DNA of 64,000 bases from CAIVAT01 sp037131145 (GTDB taxonomy: Bacteria; Bacteroidota; Bacteroidia; Bacteroidales; FEN-979): NCBI GenBank assembly GCA_037131145.1, contig JBAXRP010000001.1:7118-71117 (forward strand). Reading direction: 5' to 3'. Shown one piece after another: positions 9,134 to 18,144 of the stretch. Each line of letters starts with the position of its first letter. Position 1 is the first letter of the stretch. The notes beneath the pieces were generated by a model. It saw only the letters and a list, made by a program, of their open reading frames with translations. It was not told the DNA's origin and did no database searches. The position numbers were made by a program, and so were the translations under genes.

Positions 9134-9579
9134 TGATACAAATTCATTTTTTTACAGAAGATATTAAATATAGGACGCGGAACACAGTCCAACTGCGAAG
9201 ATGGCTTTGCACTGCAGTGAAAATGGAAAGAAAAAAAGTTAAAAATGTCAATATAATCCTATGTTCAGATGCTTTATTGCTCGAACTTAATAAGAAACAT
9301 TTAAAACGTAATTCATTAACAGATATTCTTACTTTTCCTTTGTCCGAAATAGAAGGTTTTATTTCAGGTGATATTTTTATCAGTGTTGAAAGAGTTCGGG
9401 TTAACGGAATAATATTCAAACAAAAATTGGAAGTAGAATTACGAAGAGTTATTATTCATGGTATTTTGCATCTGATTGGATACAATGATATTGACCATGA
9501 TGATAAGGAAAAAATGAGAAACAAAGAAAATATTTACCTTAATTTATACGATGAAATATTTCCTATAAAGACTATCTGA
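9133..9579 (+). CDS. ybeY: endoribonuclease YbeY (16S rRNA maturation)
   Basis: A 148-residue metal-dependent RNase involved in 16S rRNA 3' end maturation and ribosome quality control. The signature HGILHLIGYND has His109 and His113. The third ligand position carries Asp119 rather than the His of proteobacterial enzymes, which I believe is usual in Bacteroidota. The preceding SLTDILTFPLSE stretch matches the conserved TDVLSFP region. It overlaps the upstream gene by one base and is followed by mnmG after 46 bases that contain a parS site. Confidence 0.94.
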   Translation: MIQIHFFTEDIKYRTRNTVQLRRWLCTAVKMERKKVKNVNIILCSDALLLELNKKHLKRNSLTDILTFPLSEIEGFISGDIFISVERVRVNGIIFKQKLEVELRRVIIHGILHLIGYNDIDHDDKEKMRNKENIYLNLYDEIFPIKTI

Positions 9580-9602
9580 TAATTATATATTTCTTCGTAA
9601 AA

Positions 9603-9618
9603 TGTTTCACGTGAAACA
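9603..9618. promoter_or_regulatory. parS centromere-like site (ParB binding), left copy
   Basis: TGTTTCACGTGAAACA is a perfect 16-base palindrome identical to the consensus parS sequence bound by chromosomal ParB proteins. It lies between ybeY and mnmG, 7 bases before the mnmG TTG start. A second site with one base changed lies right after mnmG. ParB spreading from such sites organises the origin region. Binding is inferred from sequence only. Confidence 0.88.
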
Positions 9619-9625
9619 ATAGATT

Positions 9626-11497
9626 TTGAAAAATAGTTACGATGTAATTGTTGTTGGCGCTGGTCATGCAGGTTGTGAAGCAGCTTCTGCTGCTGCAACA
9701 CTAGGATCCAAAGTTTTGTTGATTACCATGAATATGATGAACATGGCACAAATGTCATGCAATCCTTCTATTGGAGGAATTGCCAAAGGACAGATTGTTC
9801 GGGAAATTGACGCATTAGGAGGATTTACTGGAATTGTTACAGACAGAACCATGATTCAATTCCGAATGCTGAACAAATCAAAGGGTCCAGCGATGTGGAG
9901 TCCCCGCTCCCAAAATGATCGGATAAAATTTTCACAGGAATGGAGGCGAATTTTGGAAACAAACTCTAATGTAGATTTCTGGCAGGATTTTGTTTTCGAT
10001 CTAATTCTTAAAAATGGAAAAATTATTGGAGTTAAAACAGGAATGGGACTCAAATTTGAATCCCGGTCAGTTGTTTTAGCAAACGGAACGTTTCTTAATG
10101 GCATGATATACATTGGGGAAAAGAAGTTTTCAGGGGGTAGAATCGGCGAACGATCATCAATGAATCTTTCTGATAATATATTAAAATCAGGTTTTGTCTC
10201 AAACAGAATGAAAACCGGAACACCTGCTCGGGTGGATGGAAGATCCCTGGATTTCTCTAAAATGGAAGAACAACCTGGAGATGAAAACCCTGGTAAGTTT
10301 TCCTTTTCTGAAACCCCTCCATTAAAAACTCAGCGAAGTTGTTTTCTTACTTATACAAATGAGGAAGTACACGACATTTTAAGAACCGGATTTGATCGCT
10401 CCCCTATGTATTCAGGAAGAATTATTGGTCGAGGTCCGAGATATTGTCCTTCCATTGAAGACAAAATTGATCGGTTTGCTTCCCGAAACAGGCATCAGTT
10501 ATTTATTGAACCGGAAGGCTGGAATACCGTTGAATTCTATGTTAATGGATTTTCTTCCTCCTTGCCTGAAGATATACAGTTTAAAGCCCTAATGAAAGTT
10601 AAAGGATTTGAAAAAGCAAAGTTTTTCCGTCCTGGTTATGCAATAGAATACGATTATTTTCCACCAGAACAGTTATATTCAAATTTAGAAACAAAAATAA
10701 TTGAAAACCTTTTTTTTGCAGGCCAAATTAATGGAACAACTGGTTATGAGGAGGCTTCTGCGCAAGGTCTAATTGCTGGCATAAATGCTCATTTGAAGGT
10801 TAATAATCAAAAGCCATTAGTTCTTAAACGTTCTGAAGCATATATTGGTGTACTAATAGATGATCTAATTACAAAAGGTACCGAAGAACCATACAGAATG
10901 TTCACCTCCAGAGCGGAATACAGATTACTTCTTAGACAAGATAATGCCGACCAACGTTTAACCGGTATTGCTCATGAACTTGGTCTTGTTTCACATGACC
11001 GACTCAGAGGTGTTTCTGAAAAATACGAAAAAGTAAATCATTTGACCAGATTTCTTAAAAACCAGACTCTTAAACCAGAGGATATTAATTCTATTCTTCT
11101 TGAAAACAATTCTGCTCCAACTACACAGAAACAAAAAGCTGCGAATTTTCTTCTCAGACCTCATGTTTTCCTAAATGATTTGATTTCAAAAATTGATATA
11201 CTAAAATCATATTTAGAAGAGCACTGCCTGGATAATTTCGAGATTATCAACGAGGCAGAATTAGTAATAAAATACGAAAGTTATATCGAAAAAGAACAAA
11301 TGCTTGCTGACAAAATGGCTAATCTTGAAAATCTTTTCATCCCAAATAATTTTAATTTCAATAAAATTACCTCATTATCCATCGAAGCCAGAGAAAAACT
11401 TACAAAGATTAAACCTTCTTCAATAGGACAGGCAACAAGGATTAGCGGTGTATCTCCTGCTGATATTTCGGTGCTTATTGTCTTCCTTGGAAGATAA
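9626..11497 (+). CDS. mnmG: tRNA uridine-5-carboxymethylaminomethyl(34) synthesis enzyme MnmG
   Basis: A 623-residue FAD protein that, with MnmE, adds the aminomethyl-type modification to wobble U34 of certain tRNAs. The N-terminus has the dinucleotide-binding motif VGAGHAGCEAA (GAGHAG at 11-16), followed by the MnmG signatures MSCNPSIGGIAKG and GTPARVDGRSLD. GYEEASAQGL and TSRAEYRLLLRQDNAD are also present. Length is standard. The start is TTG at 9626; there is no in-frame ATG before the FAD motif. mnmG (gidA) is often close to the replication origin, and here perfect parS palindromes touch both ends of the gene. Confidence 0.97.
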   Translation: MKNSYDVIVVGAGHAGCEAASAAATLGSKVLLITMNMMNMAQMSCNPSIGGIAKGQIVREIDALGGFTGIVTDRTMIQFRMLNKSKGPAMWSPRSQNDRIKFSQEWRRILETNSNVDFWQDFVFDLILKNGKIIGVKTGMGLKFESRSVVLANGTFLNGMIYIGEKKFSGGRIGERSSMNLSDNILKSGFVSNRMKTGTPARVDGRSLDFSKMEEQPGDENPGKFSFSETPPLKTQRSCFLTYTNEEVHDILRTGFDRSPMYSGRIIGRGPRYCPSIEDKIDRFASRNRHQLFIEPEGWNTVEFYVNGFSSSLPEDIQFKALMKVKGFEKAKFFRPGYAIEYDYFPPEQLYSNLETKIIENLFFAGQINGTTGYEEASAQGLIAGINAHLKVNNQKPLVLKRSEAYIGVLIDDLITKGTEEPYRMFTSRAEYRLLLRQDNADQRLTGIAHELGLVSHDRLRGVSEKYEKVNHLTRFLKNQTLKPEDINSILLENNSAPTTQKQKAANFLLRPHVFLNDLISKIDILKSYLEEHCLDNFEIINEAELVIKYESYIEKEQMLADKMANLENLFIPNNFNFNKITSLSIEAREKLTKIKPSSIGQATRISGVSPADISVLIVFLGR

Positions 11498-11513
11498 TGT
11501 TCCACGTGAAACA
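11498..11513. promoter_or_regulatory. parS centromere-like site (ParB binding), right copy
   Basis: TGTTCCACGTGAAACA, the other common natural form of parS, begins on the base after the mnmG stop codon and ends 7 bases before the ATG of the methyltransferase gene. It is 1.9 kb from the left copy. Confidence 0.88.
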
Positions 11514-11520
11514 TTTTTTT

Positions 11521-12411
11521 ATGACTGAACTATTATCAATTTGCCCCATTTGCCAACTAACTAATTTTAACCTTTTTCTTTCCATTAAAGATCATTTTCT
11601 TTCAAAGGAAATATTTCATATCATGCAATGTTCCTCCTGTGGGTTTAGGTTTGTAAATCCCAGACCTAATACCTCTGATATGAAGCATTATTACCAATCT
11701 GAATCTTACATTTCTCATGATGCTTCAAAAAGTGATTTGCTTAGCCAAATTTATAAGCTTGCCAGAAATATTTCTCTTCGAAATAAATATTATCTTGTCC
11801 GACAGTATTGTGAAACAGGGCCAATCCTTGATTTTGGTTGTGGTACCGGTGAATTTCTTGCTTATTGCAAAAAAAAAAGACATCAGGTAGTAGGGATTGA
11901 ACCCAATGATAAAGCGAGAGATTTTGCAATAAATCAACAAAAATTAGCCGTTTTTACCGATCTTAATTCTCTTGGAGTAAACTTGCGAACTTTTGATTGC
12001 ATTACTTTGTGGCATGTTTTAGAACATGTTCATGACCTGGATCAAACACTTACTAAAATTAATACCCTACTTTCTACTAAAGGAACTTTGATTATTGCAG
12101 TTCCAAATTGCAATTCCCCGGACGCACGCAAATATAAAACATTTTGGGCCGCTTATGATGTTCCTCGACACCTCTATCATTTTACAGTCGAATCATTTAC
12201 CAGATTAGCTGCTCGTCATCATTTTATTGTGGAAAAAATTCTTCCACAAAAACTTGACGCTTATTATGTTTCAATGCTTAGTGAAAAATACCAAAATGGA
12301 AAAAACAAATATTTTTGTTCATTACTTAATGGGTTTCGCTCCAATTTCCTTGCAAAGAAAGACAATATGGGTTATTCCAGCCAGATTTTCATCCTCCACA
12401 GGATAACTTGA
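11521..12411 (+). CDS. class I SAM-dependent methyltransferase with N-terminal zinc-binding region
   Basis: A 296-residue protein. Residues about 7-41 hold two Cys pairs (CPIC and CSSCGF) that look like a small zinc ribbon. The methyltransferase core follows, with motif I ILDFGCGTGEFL, the acidic end of strand 2 (VVGIEPN) and LWHVLEHV in the motif IV/V region, as in Methyltransf_23-type enzymes. The substrate is unknown. I start at the ATG at 11521; the in-frame ATG at 11497 would translate the parS palindrome and overlap the mnmG stop. A related methyltransferase next to mnmG is, as far as I recall, frequent in Bacteroidota. Confidence 0.83.
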   Translation: MTELLSICPICQLTNFNLFLSIKDHFLSKEIFHIMQCSSCGFRFVNPRPNTSDMKHYYQSESYISHDASKSDLLSQIYKLARNISLRNKYYLVRQYCETGPILDFGCGTGEFLAYCKKKRHQVVGIEPNDKARDFAINQQKLAVFTDLNSLGVNLRTFDCITLWHVLEHVHDLDQTLTKINTLLSTKGTLIIAVPNCNSPDARKYKTFWAAYDVPRHLYHFTVESFTRLAARHHFIVEKILPQKLDAYYVSMLSEKYQNGKNKYFCSLLNGFRSNFLAKKDNMGYSSQIFILHRIT

Positions 12412-12529
12412 CTATTTTAAGCCCCCTAATGCATTCTAAGTTCATTCTAAGCAAACCTGCCATCTTGTTTGAAATAAACGTTTATATGCAATCTTATACA
12501 GTGATAATATTTCTCAACCTATCTGAACA

Positions 12530-15500
12530 TTGACCAAATTTAAAATAGAAATATTTAGATTCCAAAAATTTCAACCCCTTATAGTTGCCGGGATTATTTT
12601 TTTGATGATACCTTTTACAGATTGGTGTATCAACAGGATAAATATTCCAGAAAATATTTTATTGGTTTTCAACCAGAAAATTATTATTGAAGAGAAAGCT
12701 CTTACGGTTTTCGTCGAGACTATTTCAACAAACATTGACCCCAACACTCTATCCAATGCAACAGGAGATTCTATTTACAAATTAATAAATCACGAAAAAC
12801 CGAAAATATCCTTATTCATTTTCAGAAACGATTCTTTAATATTTTGGAACAGTAACAGGGAAATTTTTCCAACAGATTTAGTAAAATCATCAGAAACTGG
12901 TTTTCAGATACTCCACCTTCAAAATGGGTGGTATAGCGTTTACACAAAAACGATTGTATCCTGTAAGTTTATAGCCTTCGCCTTAATAAAGAATGAGTAT
13001 CCGATCACCAATTCCTATTTGAAGAATTGCTTTTCTGAACAATTTTCATTGCCAGAAAATGTATCATTATCTGTAAAAACAACAGCTTATCCGGTTTTTT
13101 CAGCTAATAATAAATATCTTGTCAGCTTGGTATTACCTCCTCAACTCTTTTATAAACTGCGTATTCCCGAATCTTTTCAACTCTCAAATAATTTTTCTAT
13201 AGTTTGGTATTTTGTATTATTCCTTCTTGGAACCTGTTTTCTTCTACTATTTATCTACCGTATATTCCTGAGTTTAAACTACTTTAAAATTCGTAAAATT
13301 CAGTTTTTGCTTTCTATTTCGTCTATCGTACTCGTTTTACGCATTATTCAGTTCTATTTACAATTTCCCGAACATTTGTATCAAACCGAAATATTTAGTC
13401 CCGCTTTATACTCTTCTTCCTTTATTCTCCCATCCCTTGGCGATTTTTTTTTTAATTCACTGCTCATCTTTTATATAACCTGGATAATAGGCAAAGTAAA
13501 TTCTGTTAATCAAAGTAAAACATTTGATACTAAAGTCATGTTTATCGAATACCAAGTCTTATTAGTTGTTTTATTTAGCCTTTTTGCTATTCTCGAATTT
13601 CTCATTACCGACCTAATTATCAATTCCTCATTTTCACTGAATTTCCAGAATATCTCAGATCTGACCCCGATAAGCATATTCGGATTACTCATCCTCGCTT
13701 TGTTGTCGGGTGCCTTTTTGATTATTTCTAACCAATTATTGGACAAGATTTTCTCAATTTCCTCAAAAATCGAATGGCTAATTTTCGGGTTGATTGTCTC
13801 TTCTATTCTATATGGAATTACATGCAAGGCTACATCTATTAAGATAAATTATGCTATAATTTTGTTTTTTTTTGTTAACGCTGTCTTTTATTGGTATTTA
13901 AAATCAATGCAAATTCCGAAGTATTCAATCCAACACATACTTTTCTTGTTATTATTTTATTCTATACTTGCAACGTTTCTTTTAAATCGGGCAAATACTC
14001 TCAAAGAAAACAACAAAGTGAACTTGCTCGCGCTTAACCTTATATCCAAACAAAATCCTGTTACTGAAGACCGATATTATCAGATTGCGGGAAAACTAAG
14101 ATCTGACTCGATATTGAAAAGGATGCTTCTTTCTGAAAACTCACATGAGTATTATTCTGATAGTCTTGATATCTATTTAAAAACACGCTATTTTAAAGAT
14201 TACTGGCGCATGTATAATATTCAGATCACTTTGTGCAAACCTAGGCAGGAACTTCGTGTGGAACCCAAGCAATACCTTATTGATTGCAACCTTTTTTTTC
14301 AAAATCTGATCATCAATTACGGTGAAACAACTTCGACGCCAGGTCTGTATTATCTTGATAATGGATATGGAAAAGAATACTACCTCGCATTTTTGAATTT
14401 TTTGGAATCAAACGCAATTACCAAAAATCAAGCACAGTTATATATCGAGTTTACGATAACTGGCACAATCCCTGATCCAGGATACCCTGGATTATTGCTC
14501 GATAAGGGTCGCAAGGATCCCACTCTACGTTCAAATTACACTTATGCATTTTATCAGCAAGGTCGCTTGGTTCATGTTGTTGGTAACGCTAATTATTTGT
14601 TTGAATTAGCAACCTACCCGCACTATTCCAGCGTCAGTCCATATTTTTATGATAATGATCTCAAACATTTTCACTTCAAGATTAATGAGGATTGCGACTT
14701 GCTGATCAGCAAAACAAGGAATGGTTTTTTTTCGGAAATCACGCCTTTTTCTTACCTTTTCTTCCTCTATTCCTTCATGGCGCTTATTATCACTGGGTTT
14801 AATATGGTGCAAAAAGGAATCTATTCCAAACCTGTTGACCTGCGTACTAAATTGCAAATATCTTTAACGAGCCTTCTTATTCTTACCATGGTCATCATTG
14901 GGATAGTACAGATTATATATATTATCAATATTAATGAAAAGAAAAACATTGATTTTTTACGAGAAAAAGCATTTTCAGTGCTAACTGAGTTTCAGCACAA
15001 ATTCGGCGGGGCTGGGGTTGCTTCCGACGTTATCAACAGGAAAAATGAAAATTTTCTTATTAAGCTTTCAAATATTTTCTTTTGTGATATAAATTTTTAT
15101 AATGTGCGGGGATTCTTAATTTCTTCTAGTCGCCATGAAATATTCCATGCAGGGCTGATCTCGGAACGAATCAACCCTTTTGCCTATCAGAAAATGATCA
15201 TTGAACACAATTCAATTCTTATCCAGGAGGAAGTAATCGGAAATATGAAATTCGGTTCTGTATATCTTCCTATGCACAACGATCAGGGTAATTTACTGGG
15301 ATATATTAATTTGCCATATTTTTCTCGACTAGATGATTTAAAAAAGGAGATTTCCTCTTTTCTCGTAACTTTTGTCAATATTTATATTCTTATAATTTTA
15401 TCAGGCGCTCTGATTTCATTTTTACTTGCCAATTATATAACCTCCCCGTTGGCCTTACTTTCAACGAAAATGTCGCTACTACGACTTGGAAAACCGAATG

Positions 15501-16306
15501 AGAAAATTTTATGGAAAAACAACGATGAAATAGGACGTTTGGTGGCTGATTACAACAGGATGGTTGATGCACTTGATAACAGTGCAAATCAATTAGCTCT
15601 AAAGGAACGAGAAAGCGCCTGGCGGGAAATGGCGAGACAAGTAGCTCACGAAATTAAAAATCCGTTAACACCCATGAAACTGAGCGCCCAGTATCTTCAG
15701 AAATCATGGATTGAACATGCGCCAGATATGGGGCAACGGATTGCTCGTTTTACCAAAACCCTTGTAGAACAGATAGATACTCTTTCAACCATTGCCTCCG
15801 ATTTTTCAGGTTTTGCTAAAATGACTCCCCCAATATTTGAGCGATTCGATATTGTTGAAGTTATTAACACGGTATTAGCATTGTATCCCGAATCTACCAA
15901 TATCAGATATGTTTTTGAATCAGAAAATAACGCCTCAGAAATTCTTTCTGATCGTTTTCAATTTATACGTGTTTTGACAAATCTAATCAACAATGCAGTT
16001 CAGGCAATTGGTTCCCGAAAGGATGGATTAATCCGAATAATTCTGCATGAAACCTCTTATCACCTAATTATTAAGGTTTCAGATAATGGGATCGGCATTC
16101 CCGCCGACCGGGCATCAAATATATTTCAACCCGATTTTACTACAAAAACTGGAGGGATGGGATTGGGACTTGCCATTGTAAAGGGTATAATCTTGGATCT
16201 GAGGGGTGAAATTTCTTTTACTTCCATTGAAAACACAGGCACGAATTTTACTATAAGCCTTCCTAAAAATATAAAAAATAACGATGGCAAATCCATTCAG
16301 AACTAA
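12530..16306 (+). CDS. NtrY-like membrane sensor histidine kinase
   Basis: A very large (1258 residues) sensor kinase. The first two thirds are membranous, with an N-terminal segment near residues 17-30, a group of helices around 225-485, extracytoplasmic stretches, and a final pair of helices near 785 and 950. A HAMP-like linker follows. The dimerisation helix has AHEIKNPLTP with the phospho-acceptor His at 1040. The ATPase domain shows NLINNAVQAI (N box), DNGIGIP (G1) and GGMGLGLAIVKGII (G2). The layout resembles NtrY. The start is TTG at 12530, and the next in-frame ATG is inside the first hydrophobic segment. No response regulator is adjacent, so the partner is unknown. It overlaps gldH by 23 bases. 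Confidence 0.88.
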   Translation: MTKFKIEIFRFQKFQPLIVAGIIFLMIPFTDWCINRINIPENILLVFNQKIIIEEKALTVFVETISTNIDPNTLSNATGDSIYKLINHEKPKISLFIFRNDSLIFWNSNREIFPTDLVKSSETGFQILHLQNGWYSVYTKTIVSCKFIAFALIKNEYPITNSYLKNCFSEQFSLPENVSLSVKTTAYPVFSANNKYLVSLVLPPQLFYKLRIPESFQLSNNFSIVWYFVLFLLGTCFLLLFIYRIFLSLNYFKIRKIQFLLSISSIVLVLRIIQFYLQFPEHLYQTEIFSPALYSSSFILPSLGDFFFNSLLIFYITWIIGKVNSVNQSKTFDTKVMFIEYQVLLVVLFSLFAILEFLITDLIINSSFSLNFQNISDLTPISIFGLLILALLSGAFLIISNQLLDKIFSISSKIEWLIFGLIVSSILYGITCKATSIKINYAIILFFFVNAVFYWYLKSMQIPKYSIQHILFLLLFYSILATFLLNRANTLKENNKVNLLALNLISKQNPVTEDRYYQIAGKLRSDSILKRMLLSENSHEYYSDSLDIYLKTRYFKDYWRMYNIQITLCKPRQELRVEPKQYLIDCNLFFQNLIINYGETTSTPGLYYLDNGYGKEYYLAFLNFLESNAITKNQAQLYIEFTITGTIPDPGYPGLLLDKGRKDPTLRSNYTYAFYQQGRLVHVVGNANYLFELATYPHYSSVSPYFYDNDLKHFHFKINEDCDLLISKTRNGFFSEITPFSYLFFLYSFMALIITGFNMVQKGIYSKPVDLRTKLQISLTSLLILTMVIIGIVQIIYIININEKKNIDFLREKAFSVLTEFQHKFGGAGVASDVINRKNENFLIKLSNIFFCDINFYNVRGFLISSSRHEIFHAGLISERINPFAYQKMIIEHNSILIQEEVIGNMKFGSVYLPMHNDQGNLLGYINLPYFSRLDDLKKEISSFLVTFVNIYILIILSGALISFLLANYITSPLALLSTKMSLLRLGKPNEKILWKNNDEIGRLVADYNRMVDALDNSANQLALKERESAWREMARQVAHEIKNPLTPMKLSAQYLQKSWIEHAPDMGQRIARFTKTLVEQIDTLSTIASDFSGFAKMTPPIFERFDIVEVINTVLALYPESTNIRYVFESENNASEILSDRFQFIRVLTNLINNAVQAIGSRKDGLIRIILHETSYHLIIKVSDNGIGIPADRASNIFQPDFTTKTGGMGLGLAIVKGIILDLRGEISFTSIENTGTNFTISLPKNIKNNDGKSIQN

Positions 16307-16772
16307 AAGAGTATTTATCTTTGTTTATATCTTATTTTTAATGCTTAACCAAGCTTGCATCCGGGAAAAACCAACTGAATTATATCATAAATTTCCCGGA
16401 AACCAATGGGATAGATTTAACTTTTTGAGTTTTGAAATTCCGATTGAAAAATCAAATGAAACTTATGACATTCTTTTGCTATTCAGTTTCACACCCGAAT
16501 ATCCATACGAGACACTTTTTTTTAACATGGACTTGAAAACGCCATCGGGGGAGGAGCGAATCAATGAATATCAGTTGAAAATAAAAACTAAAGACGGAAA
16601 ATTTCTTGGTGAAGTTAAGGGTGATTCCTGTCAGCTTTCCATTACCTTGAAGCGGTATTTAAAAATTACAAAACCAGGCATTCTAAAGATTGAACTCGAA
16701 AATCTGATCCCACGTATGACAACACAAGGGATATCAGGAGTTGTAATCAGTATAATGCATTCAGGCAAGTAG
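16284..16772 (+). CDS. gldH: GldH-family lipoprotein
   Basis: A 162-residue lipoprotein. The signal peptide ends in the lipobox LNQAC with Cys25 as the lipid-modified residue. The rest is beta-rich and matches my recollection of GldH (LYHKFPGNQWDRFNFLSFEIPI, then FSFTPEYPYETLFFNMDLKTPSGEER split across the domain). In Flavobacterium johnsoniae GldH is needed for gliding; family members also occur in non-gliding Bacteroidota. It overlaps the kinase gene by 23 bases and is probably co-transcribed. Its end overlaps the convergent riboflavin kinase gene by 12 bases. Confidence 0.78.
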   Translation: MANPFRTKRVFIFVYILFLMLNQACIREKPTELYHKFPGNQWDRFNFLSFEIPIEKSNETYDILLLFSFTPEYPYETLFFNMDLKTPSGEERINEYQLKIKTKDGKFLGEVKGDSCQLSITLKRYLKITKPGILKIELENLIPRMTTQGISGVVISIMHSGK

Positions 16773-17213
16773 ATATAACGCCTTTCGTTTATCCTCACGA
16801 ATTTGAAATGCGAGTTCATCAAGATTCTTGAACTTTATTTCGGCACGTATTCTGTCAATAAATTTAACGACCAGGGTTTTTCCATATAGATCCTCGGAAA
16901 AATCGAATATATGAATTTCCACTCTCATTGTTTTTCCATCAACAGTTGGTCGAATTCCAGCGTTCGCAATTCCTTTCAAAACACGCATTTCGACTACAGT
17001 ATTAACAGCATAAACTCCATAAGGTGGTAAAAATAGATTGTTATCATCTAGTTCAAGATTGGCAGTTGGAAAACCCAACTTCCTACCCAAATGATTTCCA
17101 TGAACCACGATACCTGTAATCGAATAAATATCTCCAGTAAGTTGAATAAATAGCCGCATGTTTCCCTCTGCAAGAGCGACTTTTGCTATCTCTGAAAACT
17201 TCTCAGGATTCAT
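16761..17213 (-). CDS. riboflavin kinase domain protein (RibF C-terminal half only)
   Basis: A 150-residue protein. The flavokinase domain (riboflavin to FMN) is clear: GIVVHGNHLGRKLGFPTANL near residues 34-53, then the PPYGVYA, NAGIRPTV and EIHIFDFSEDLYG segments. Bacterial RibF is normally about 310 residues, with an N-terminal FAD synthetase (nucleotidyltransferase) domain that is absent here. The first 30 residues still resemble the linker that joins the two domains, which suggests an ancestral bifunctional protein cut at the linker. Its ATG lies 5 bases after the stop of the upstream gene in the cytochrome operon, so the two are probably co-transcribed. An FMN supply role for that operon is possible but unproven. 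Confidence 0.85.
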   Translation of the reverse strand: MNPEKFSEIAKVALAEGNMRLFIQLTGDIYSITGIVVHGNHLGRKLGFPTANLELDDNNLFLPPYGVYAVNTVVEMRVLKGIANAGIRPTVDGKTMRVEIHIFDFSEDLYGKTLVVKFIDRIRAEIKFKNLDELAFQIREDKRKALYLLA

Positions 17214-17218
17214 CCACG

Positions 17219-18127
17219 TTAGAAAAGATTCTTATCTTTTTTACTAAGCCTTTTAATCATAATCAACTCATAAACCGCATAAATATAATGAGCCCACACA
17301 CCTAAAAGCATGACTATAAGTGTAATTATCATCCACATGGGAGCAATAGGAGTCCATAATTCCCGCGAAGGAACTTCCGCCTTGTAATATTGTTTTGGTA
17401 CGCCCCAGTTTATAGTGTTTTTACCCTCCACAGCTCCATAAACGTCATGCTCTTCAATTCTCGCAATCACAACAAGGTTTCCCAGAGTATCTCCAACAAT
17501 CTCTTTTGGAAACTCAAGTGTTCCTGTTCCCGTTTCATCCAGCGAAATCTCGCCAATTTTAAGAAGGCTGAAAAGCCTTGGTACATATATAATAACAGTT
17601 TCTTTAGAAATCGGAATTACCTCTCTTTTCGCATTTTTCTGAGTTGCTGTAACTTTTAGTGTTTTAACAGAATCCTCGATGCTGAAAAAAAGCTTAAGAC
17701 TAGCGGGTTTTGCGGTAAAAGAGGCCTCAGCGTCCTGATATCTATCGGTTCCGGTAAATTTTGCCAAGTATGAAATCATTCCGTCTTTGTTTGTCGGTAA
17801 ACCAGAATGCGAGAAAGTAAATTTGGCAATTCCCTCTTGATTTGTTTTAACTTTCCCAATTACCATGTTAGATGTTTCCCCAATCACAATAAATTCAATC
17901 TGAGCATCTTCGAGGGCAAGTGTAATGTCTCCACGTTTGATAAGCAGCGTAGCTGTGAGGTTCACTGAATCCTGCGGACCACATAAATAGCCCAAAGTAA
18001 GCCGGGTTTCTATAGTCATATTTACAGAATCCGACTTTTCCTCTGCTTTCAGATAGTTTGGTTGCATCATTGTGATGCACAAAACCAAAATGGTCATAAA
18101 AGAGTTATAATTTTTCATAATGATCAT
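17219..18127 (-). CDS. membrane-anchored Ig-like periplasmic protein of the cytochrome operon
   Basis: I do not recognise a named family. The 302 residues comprise an N-terminal signal peptide (cleavage probably after the LKAEE region), about 220 residues of beta-rich periplasmic sequence with two or three Ig-like repeats (for example LALEDAQIEFIV and SYLAKFTGTDRYQDA), and a C-terminal membrane segment near residues 265-290 followed by a basic tail. The protein has no Cys-based cofactor motif. It sits 17 bases downstream of the NrfD-type subunit and so probably belongs to the same complex, as a structural or assembly part. An alternative start is the ATG at 18118. Confidence 0.6.
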   Translation of the reverse strand: MIIMKNYNSFMTILVLCITMMQPNYLKAEEKSDSVNMTIETRLTLGYLCGPQDSVNLTATLLIKRGDITLALEDAQIEFIVIGETSNMVIGKVKTNQEGIAKFTFSHSGLPTNKDGMISYLAKFTGTDRYQDAEASFTAKPASLKLFFSIEDSVKTLKVTATQKNAKREVIPISKETVIIYVPRLFSLLKIGEISLDETGTGTLEFPKEIVGDTLGNLVVIARIEEHDVYGAVEGKNTINWGVPKQYYKAEVPSRELWTPIAPMWMIITLIVMLLGVWAHYIYAVYELIMIKRLSKKDKNLF

Positions 18128-18144
18128 TTAATTTCAGTTTAGTT

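Noticed and set aside
11497..11520. Earlier ATG for the methyltransferase gene, encoding MFHVKHFF
   Set aside because: This start overlaps the mnmG stop and translates the parS palindrome. The ATG at 11521 gives the proper N-terminus before the CPIC motif.
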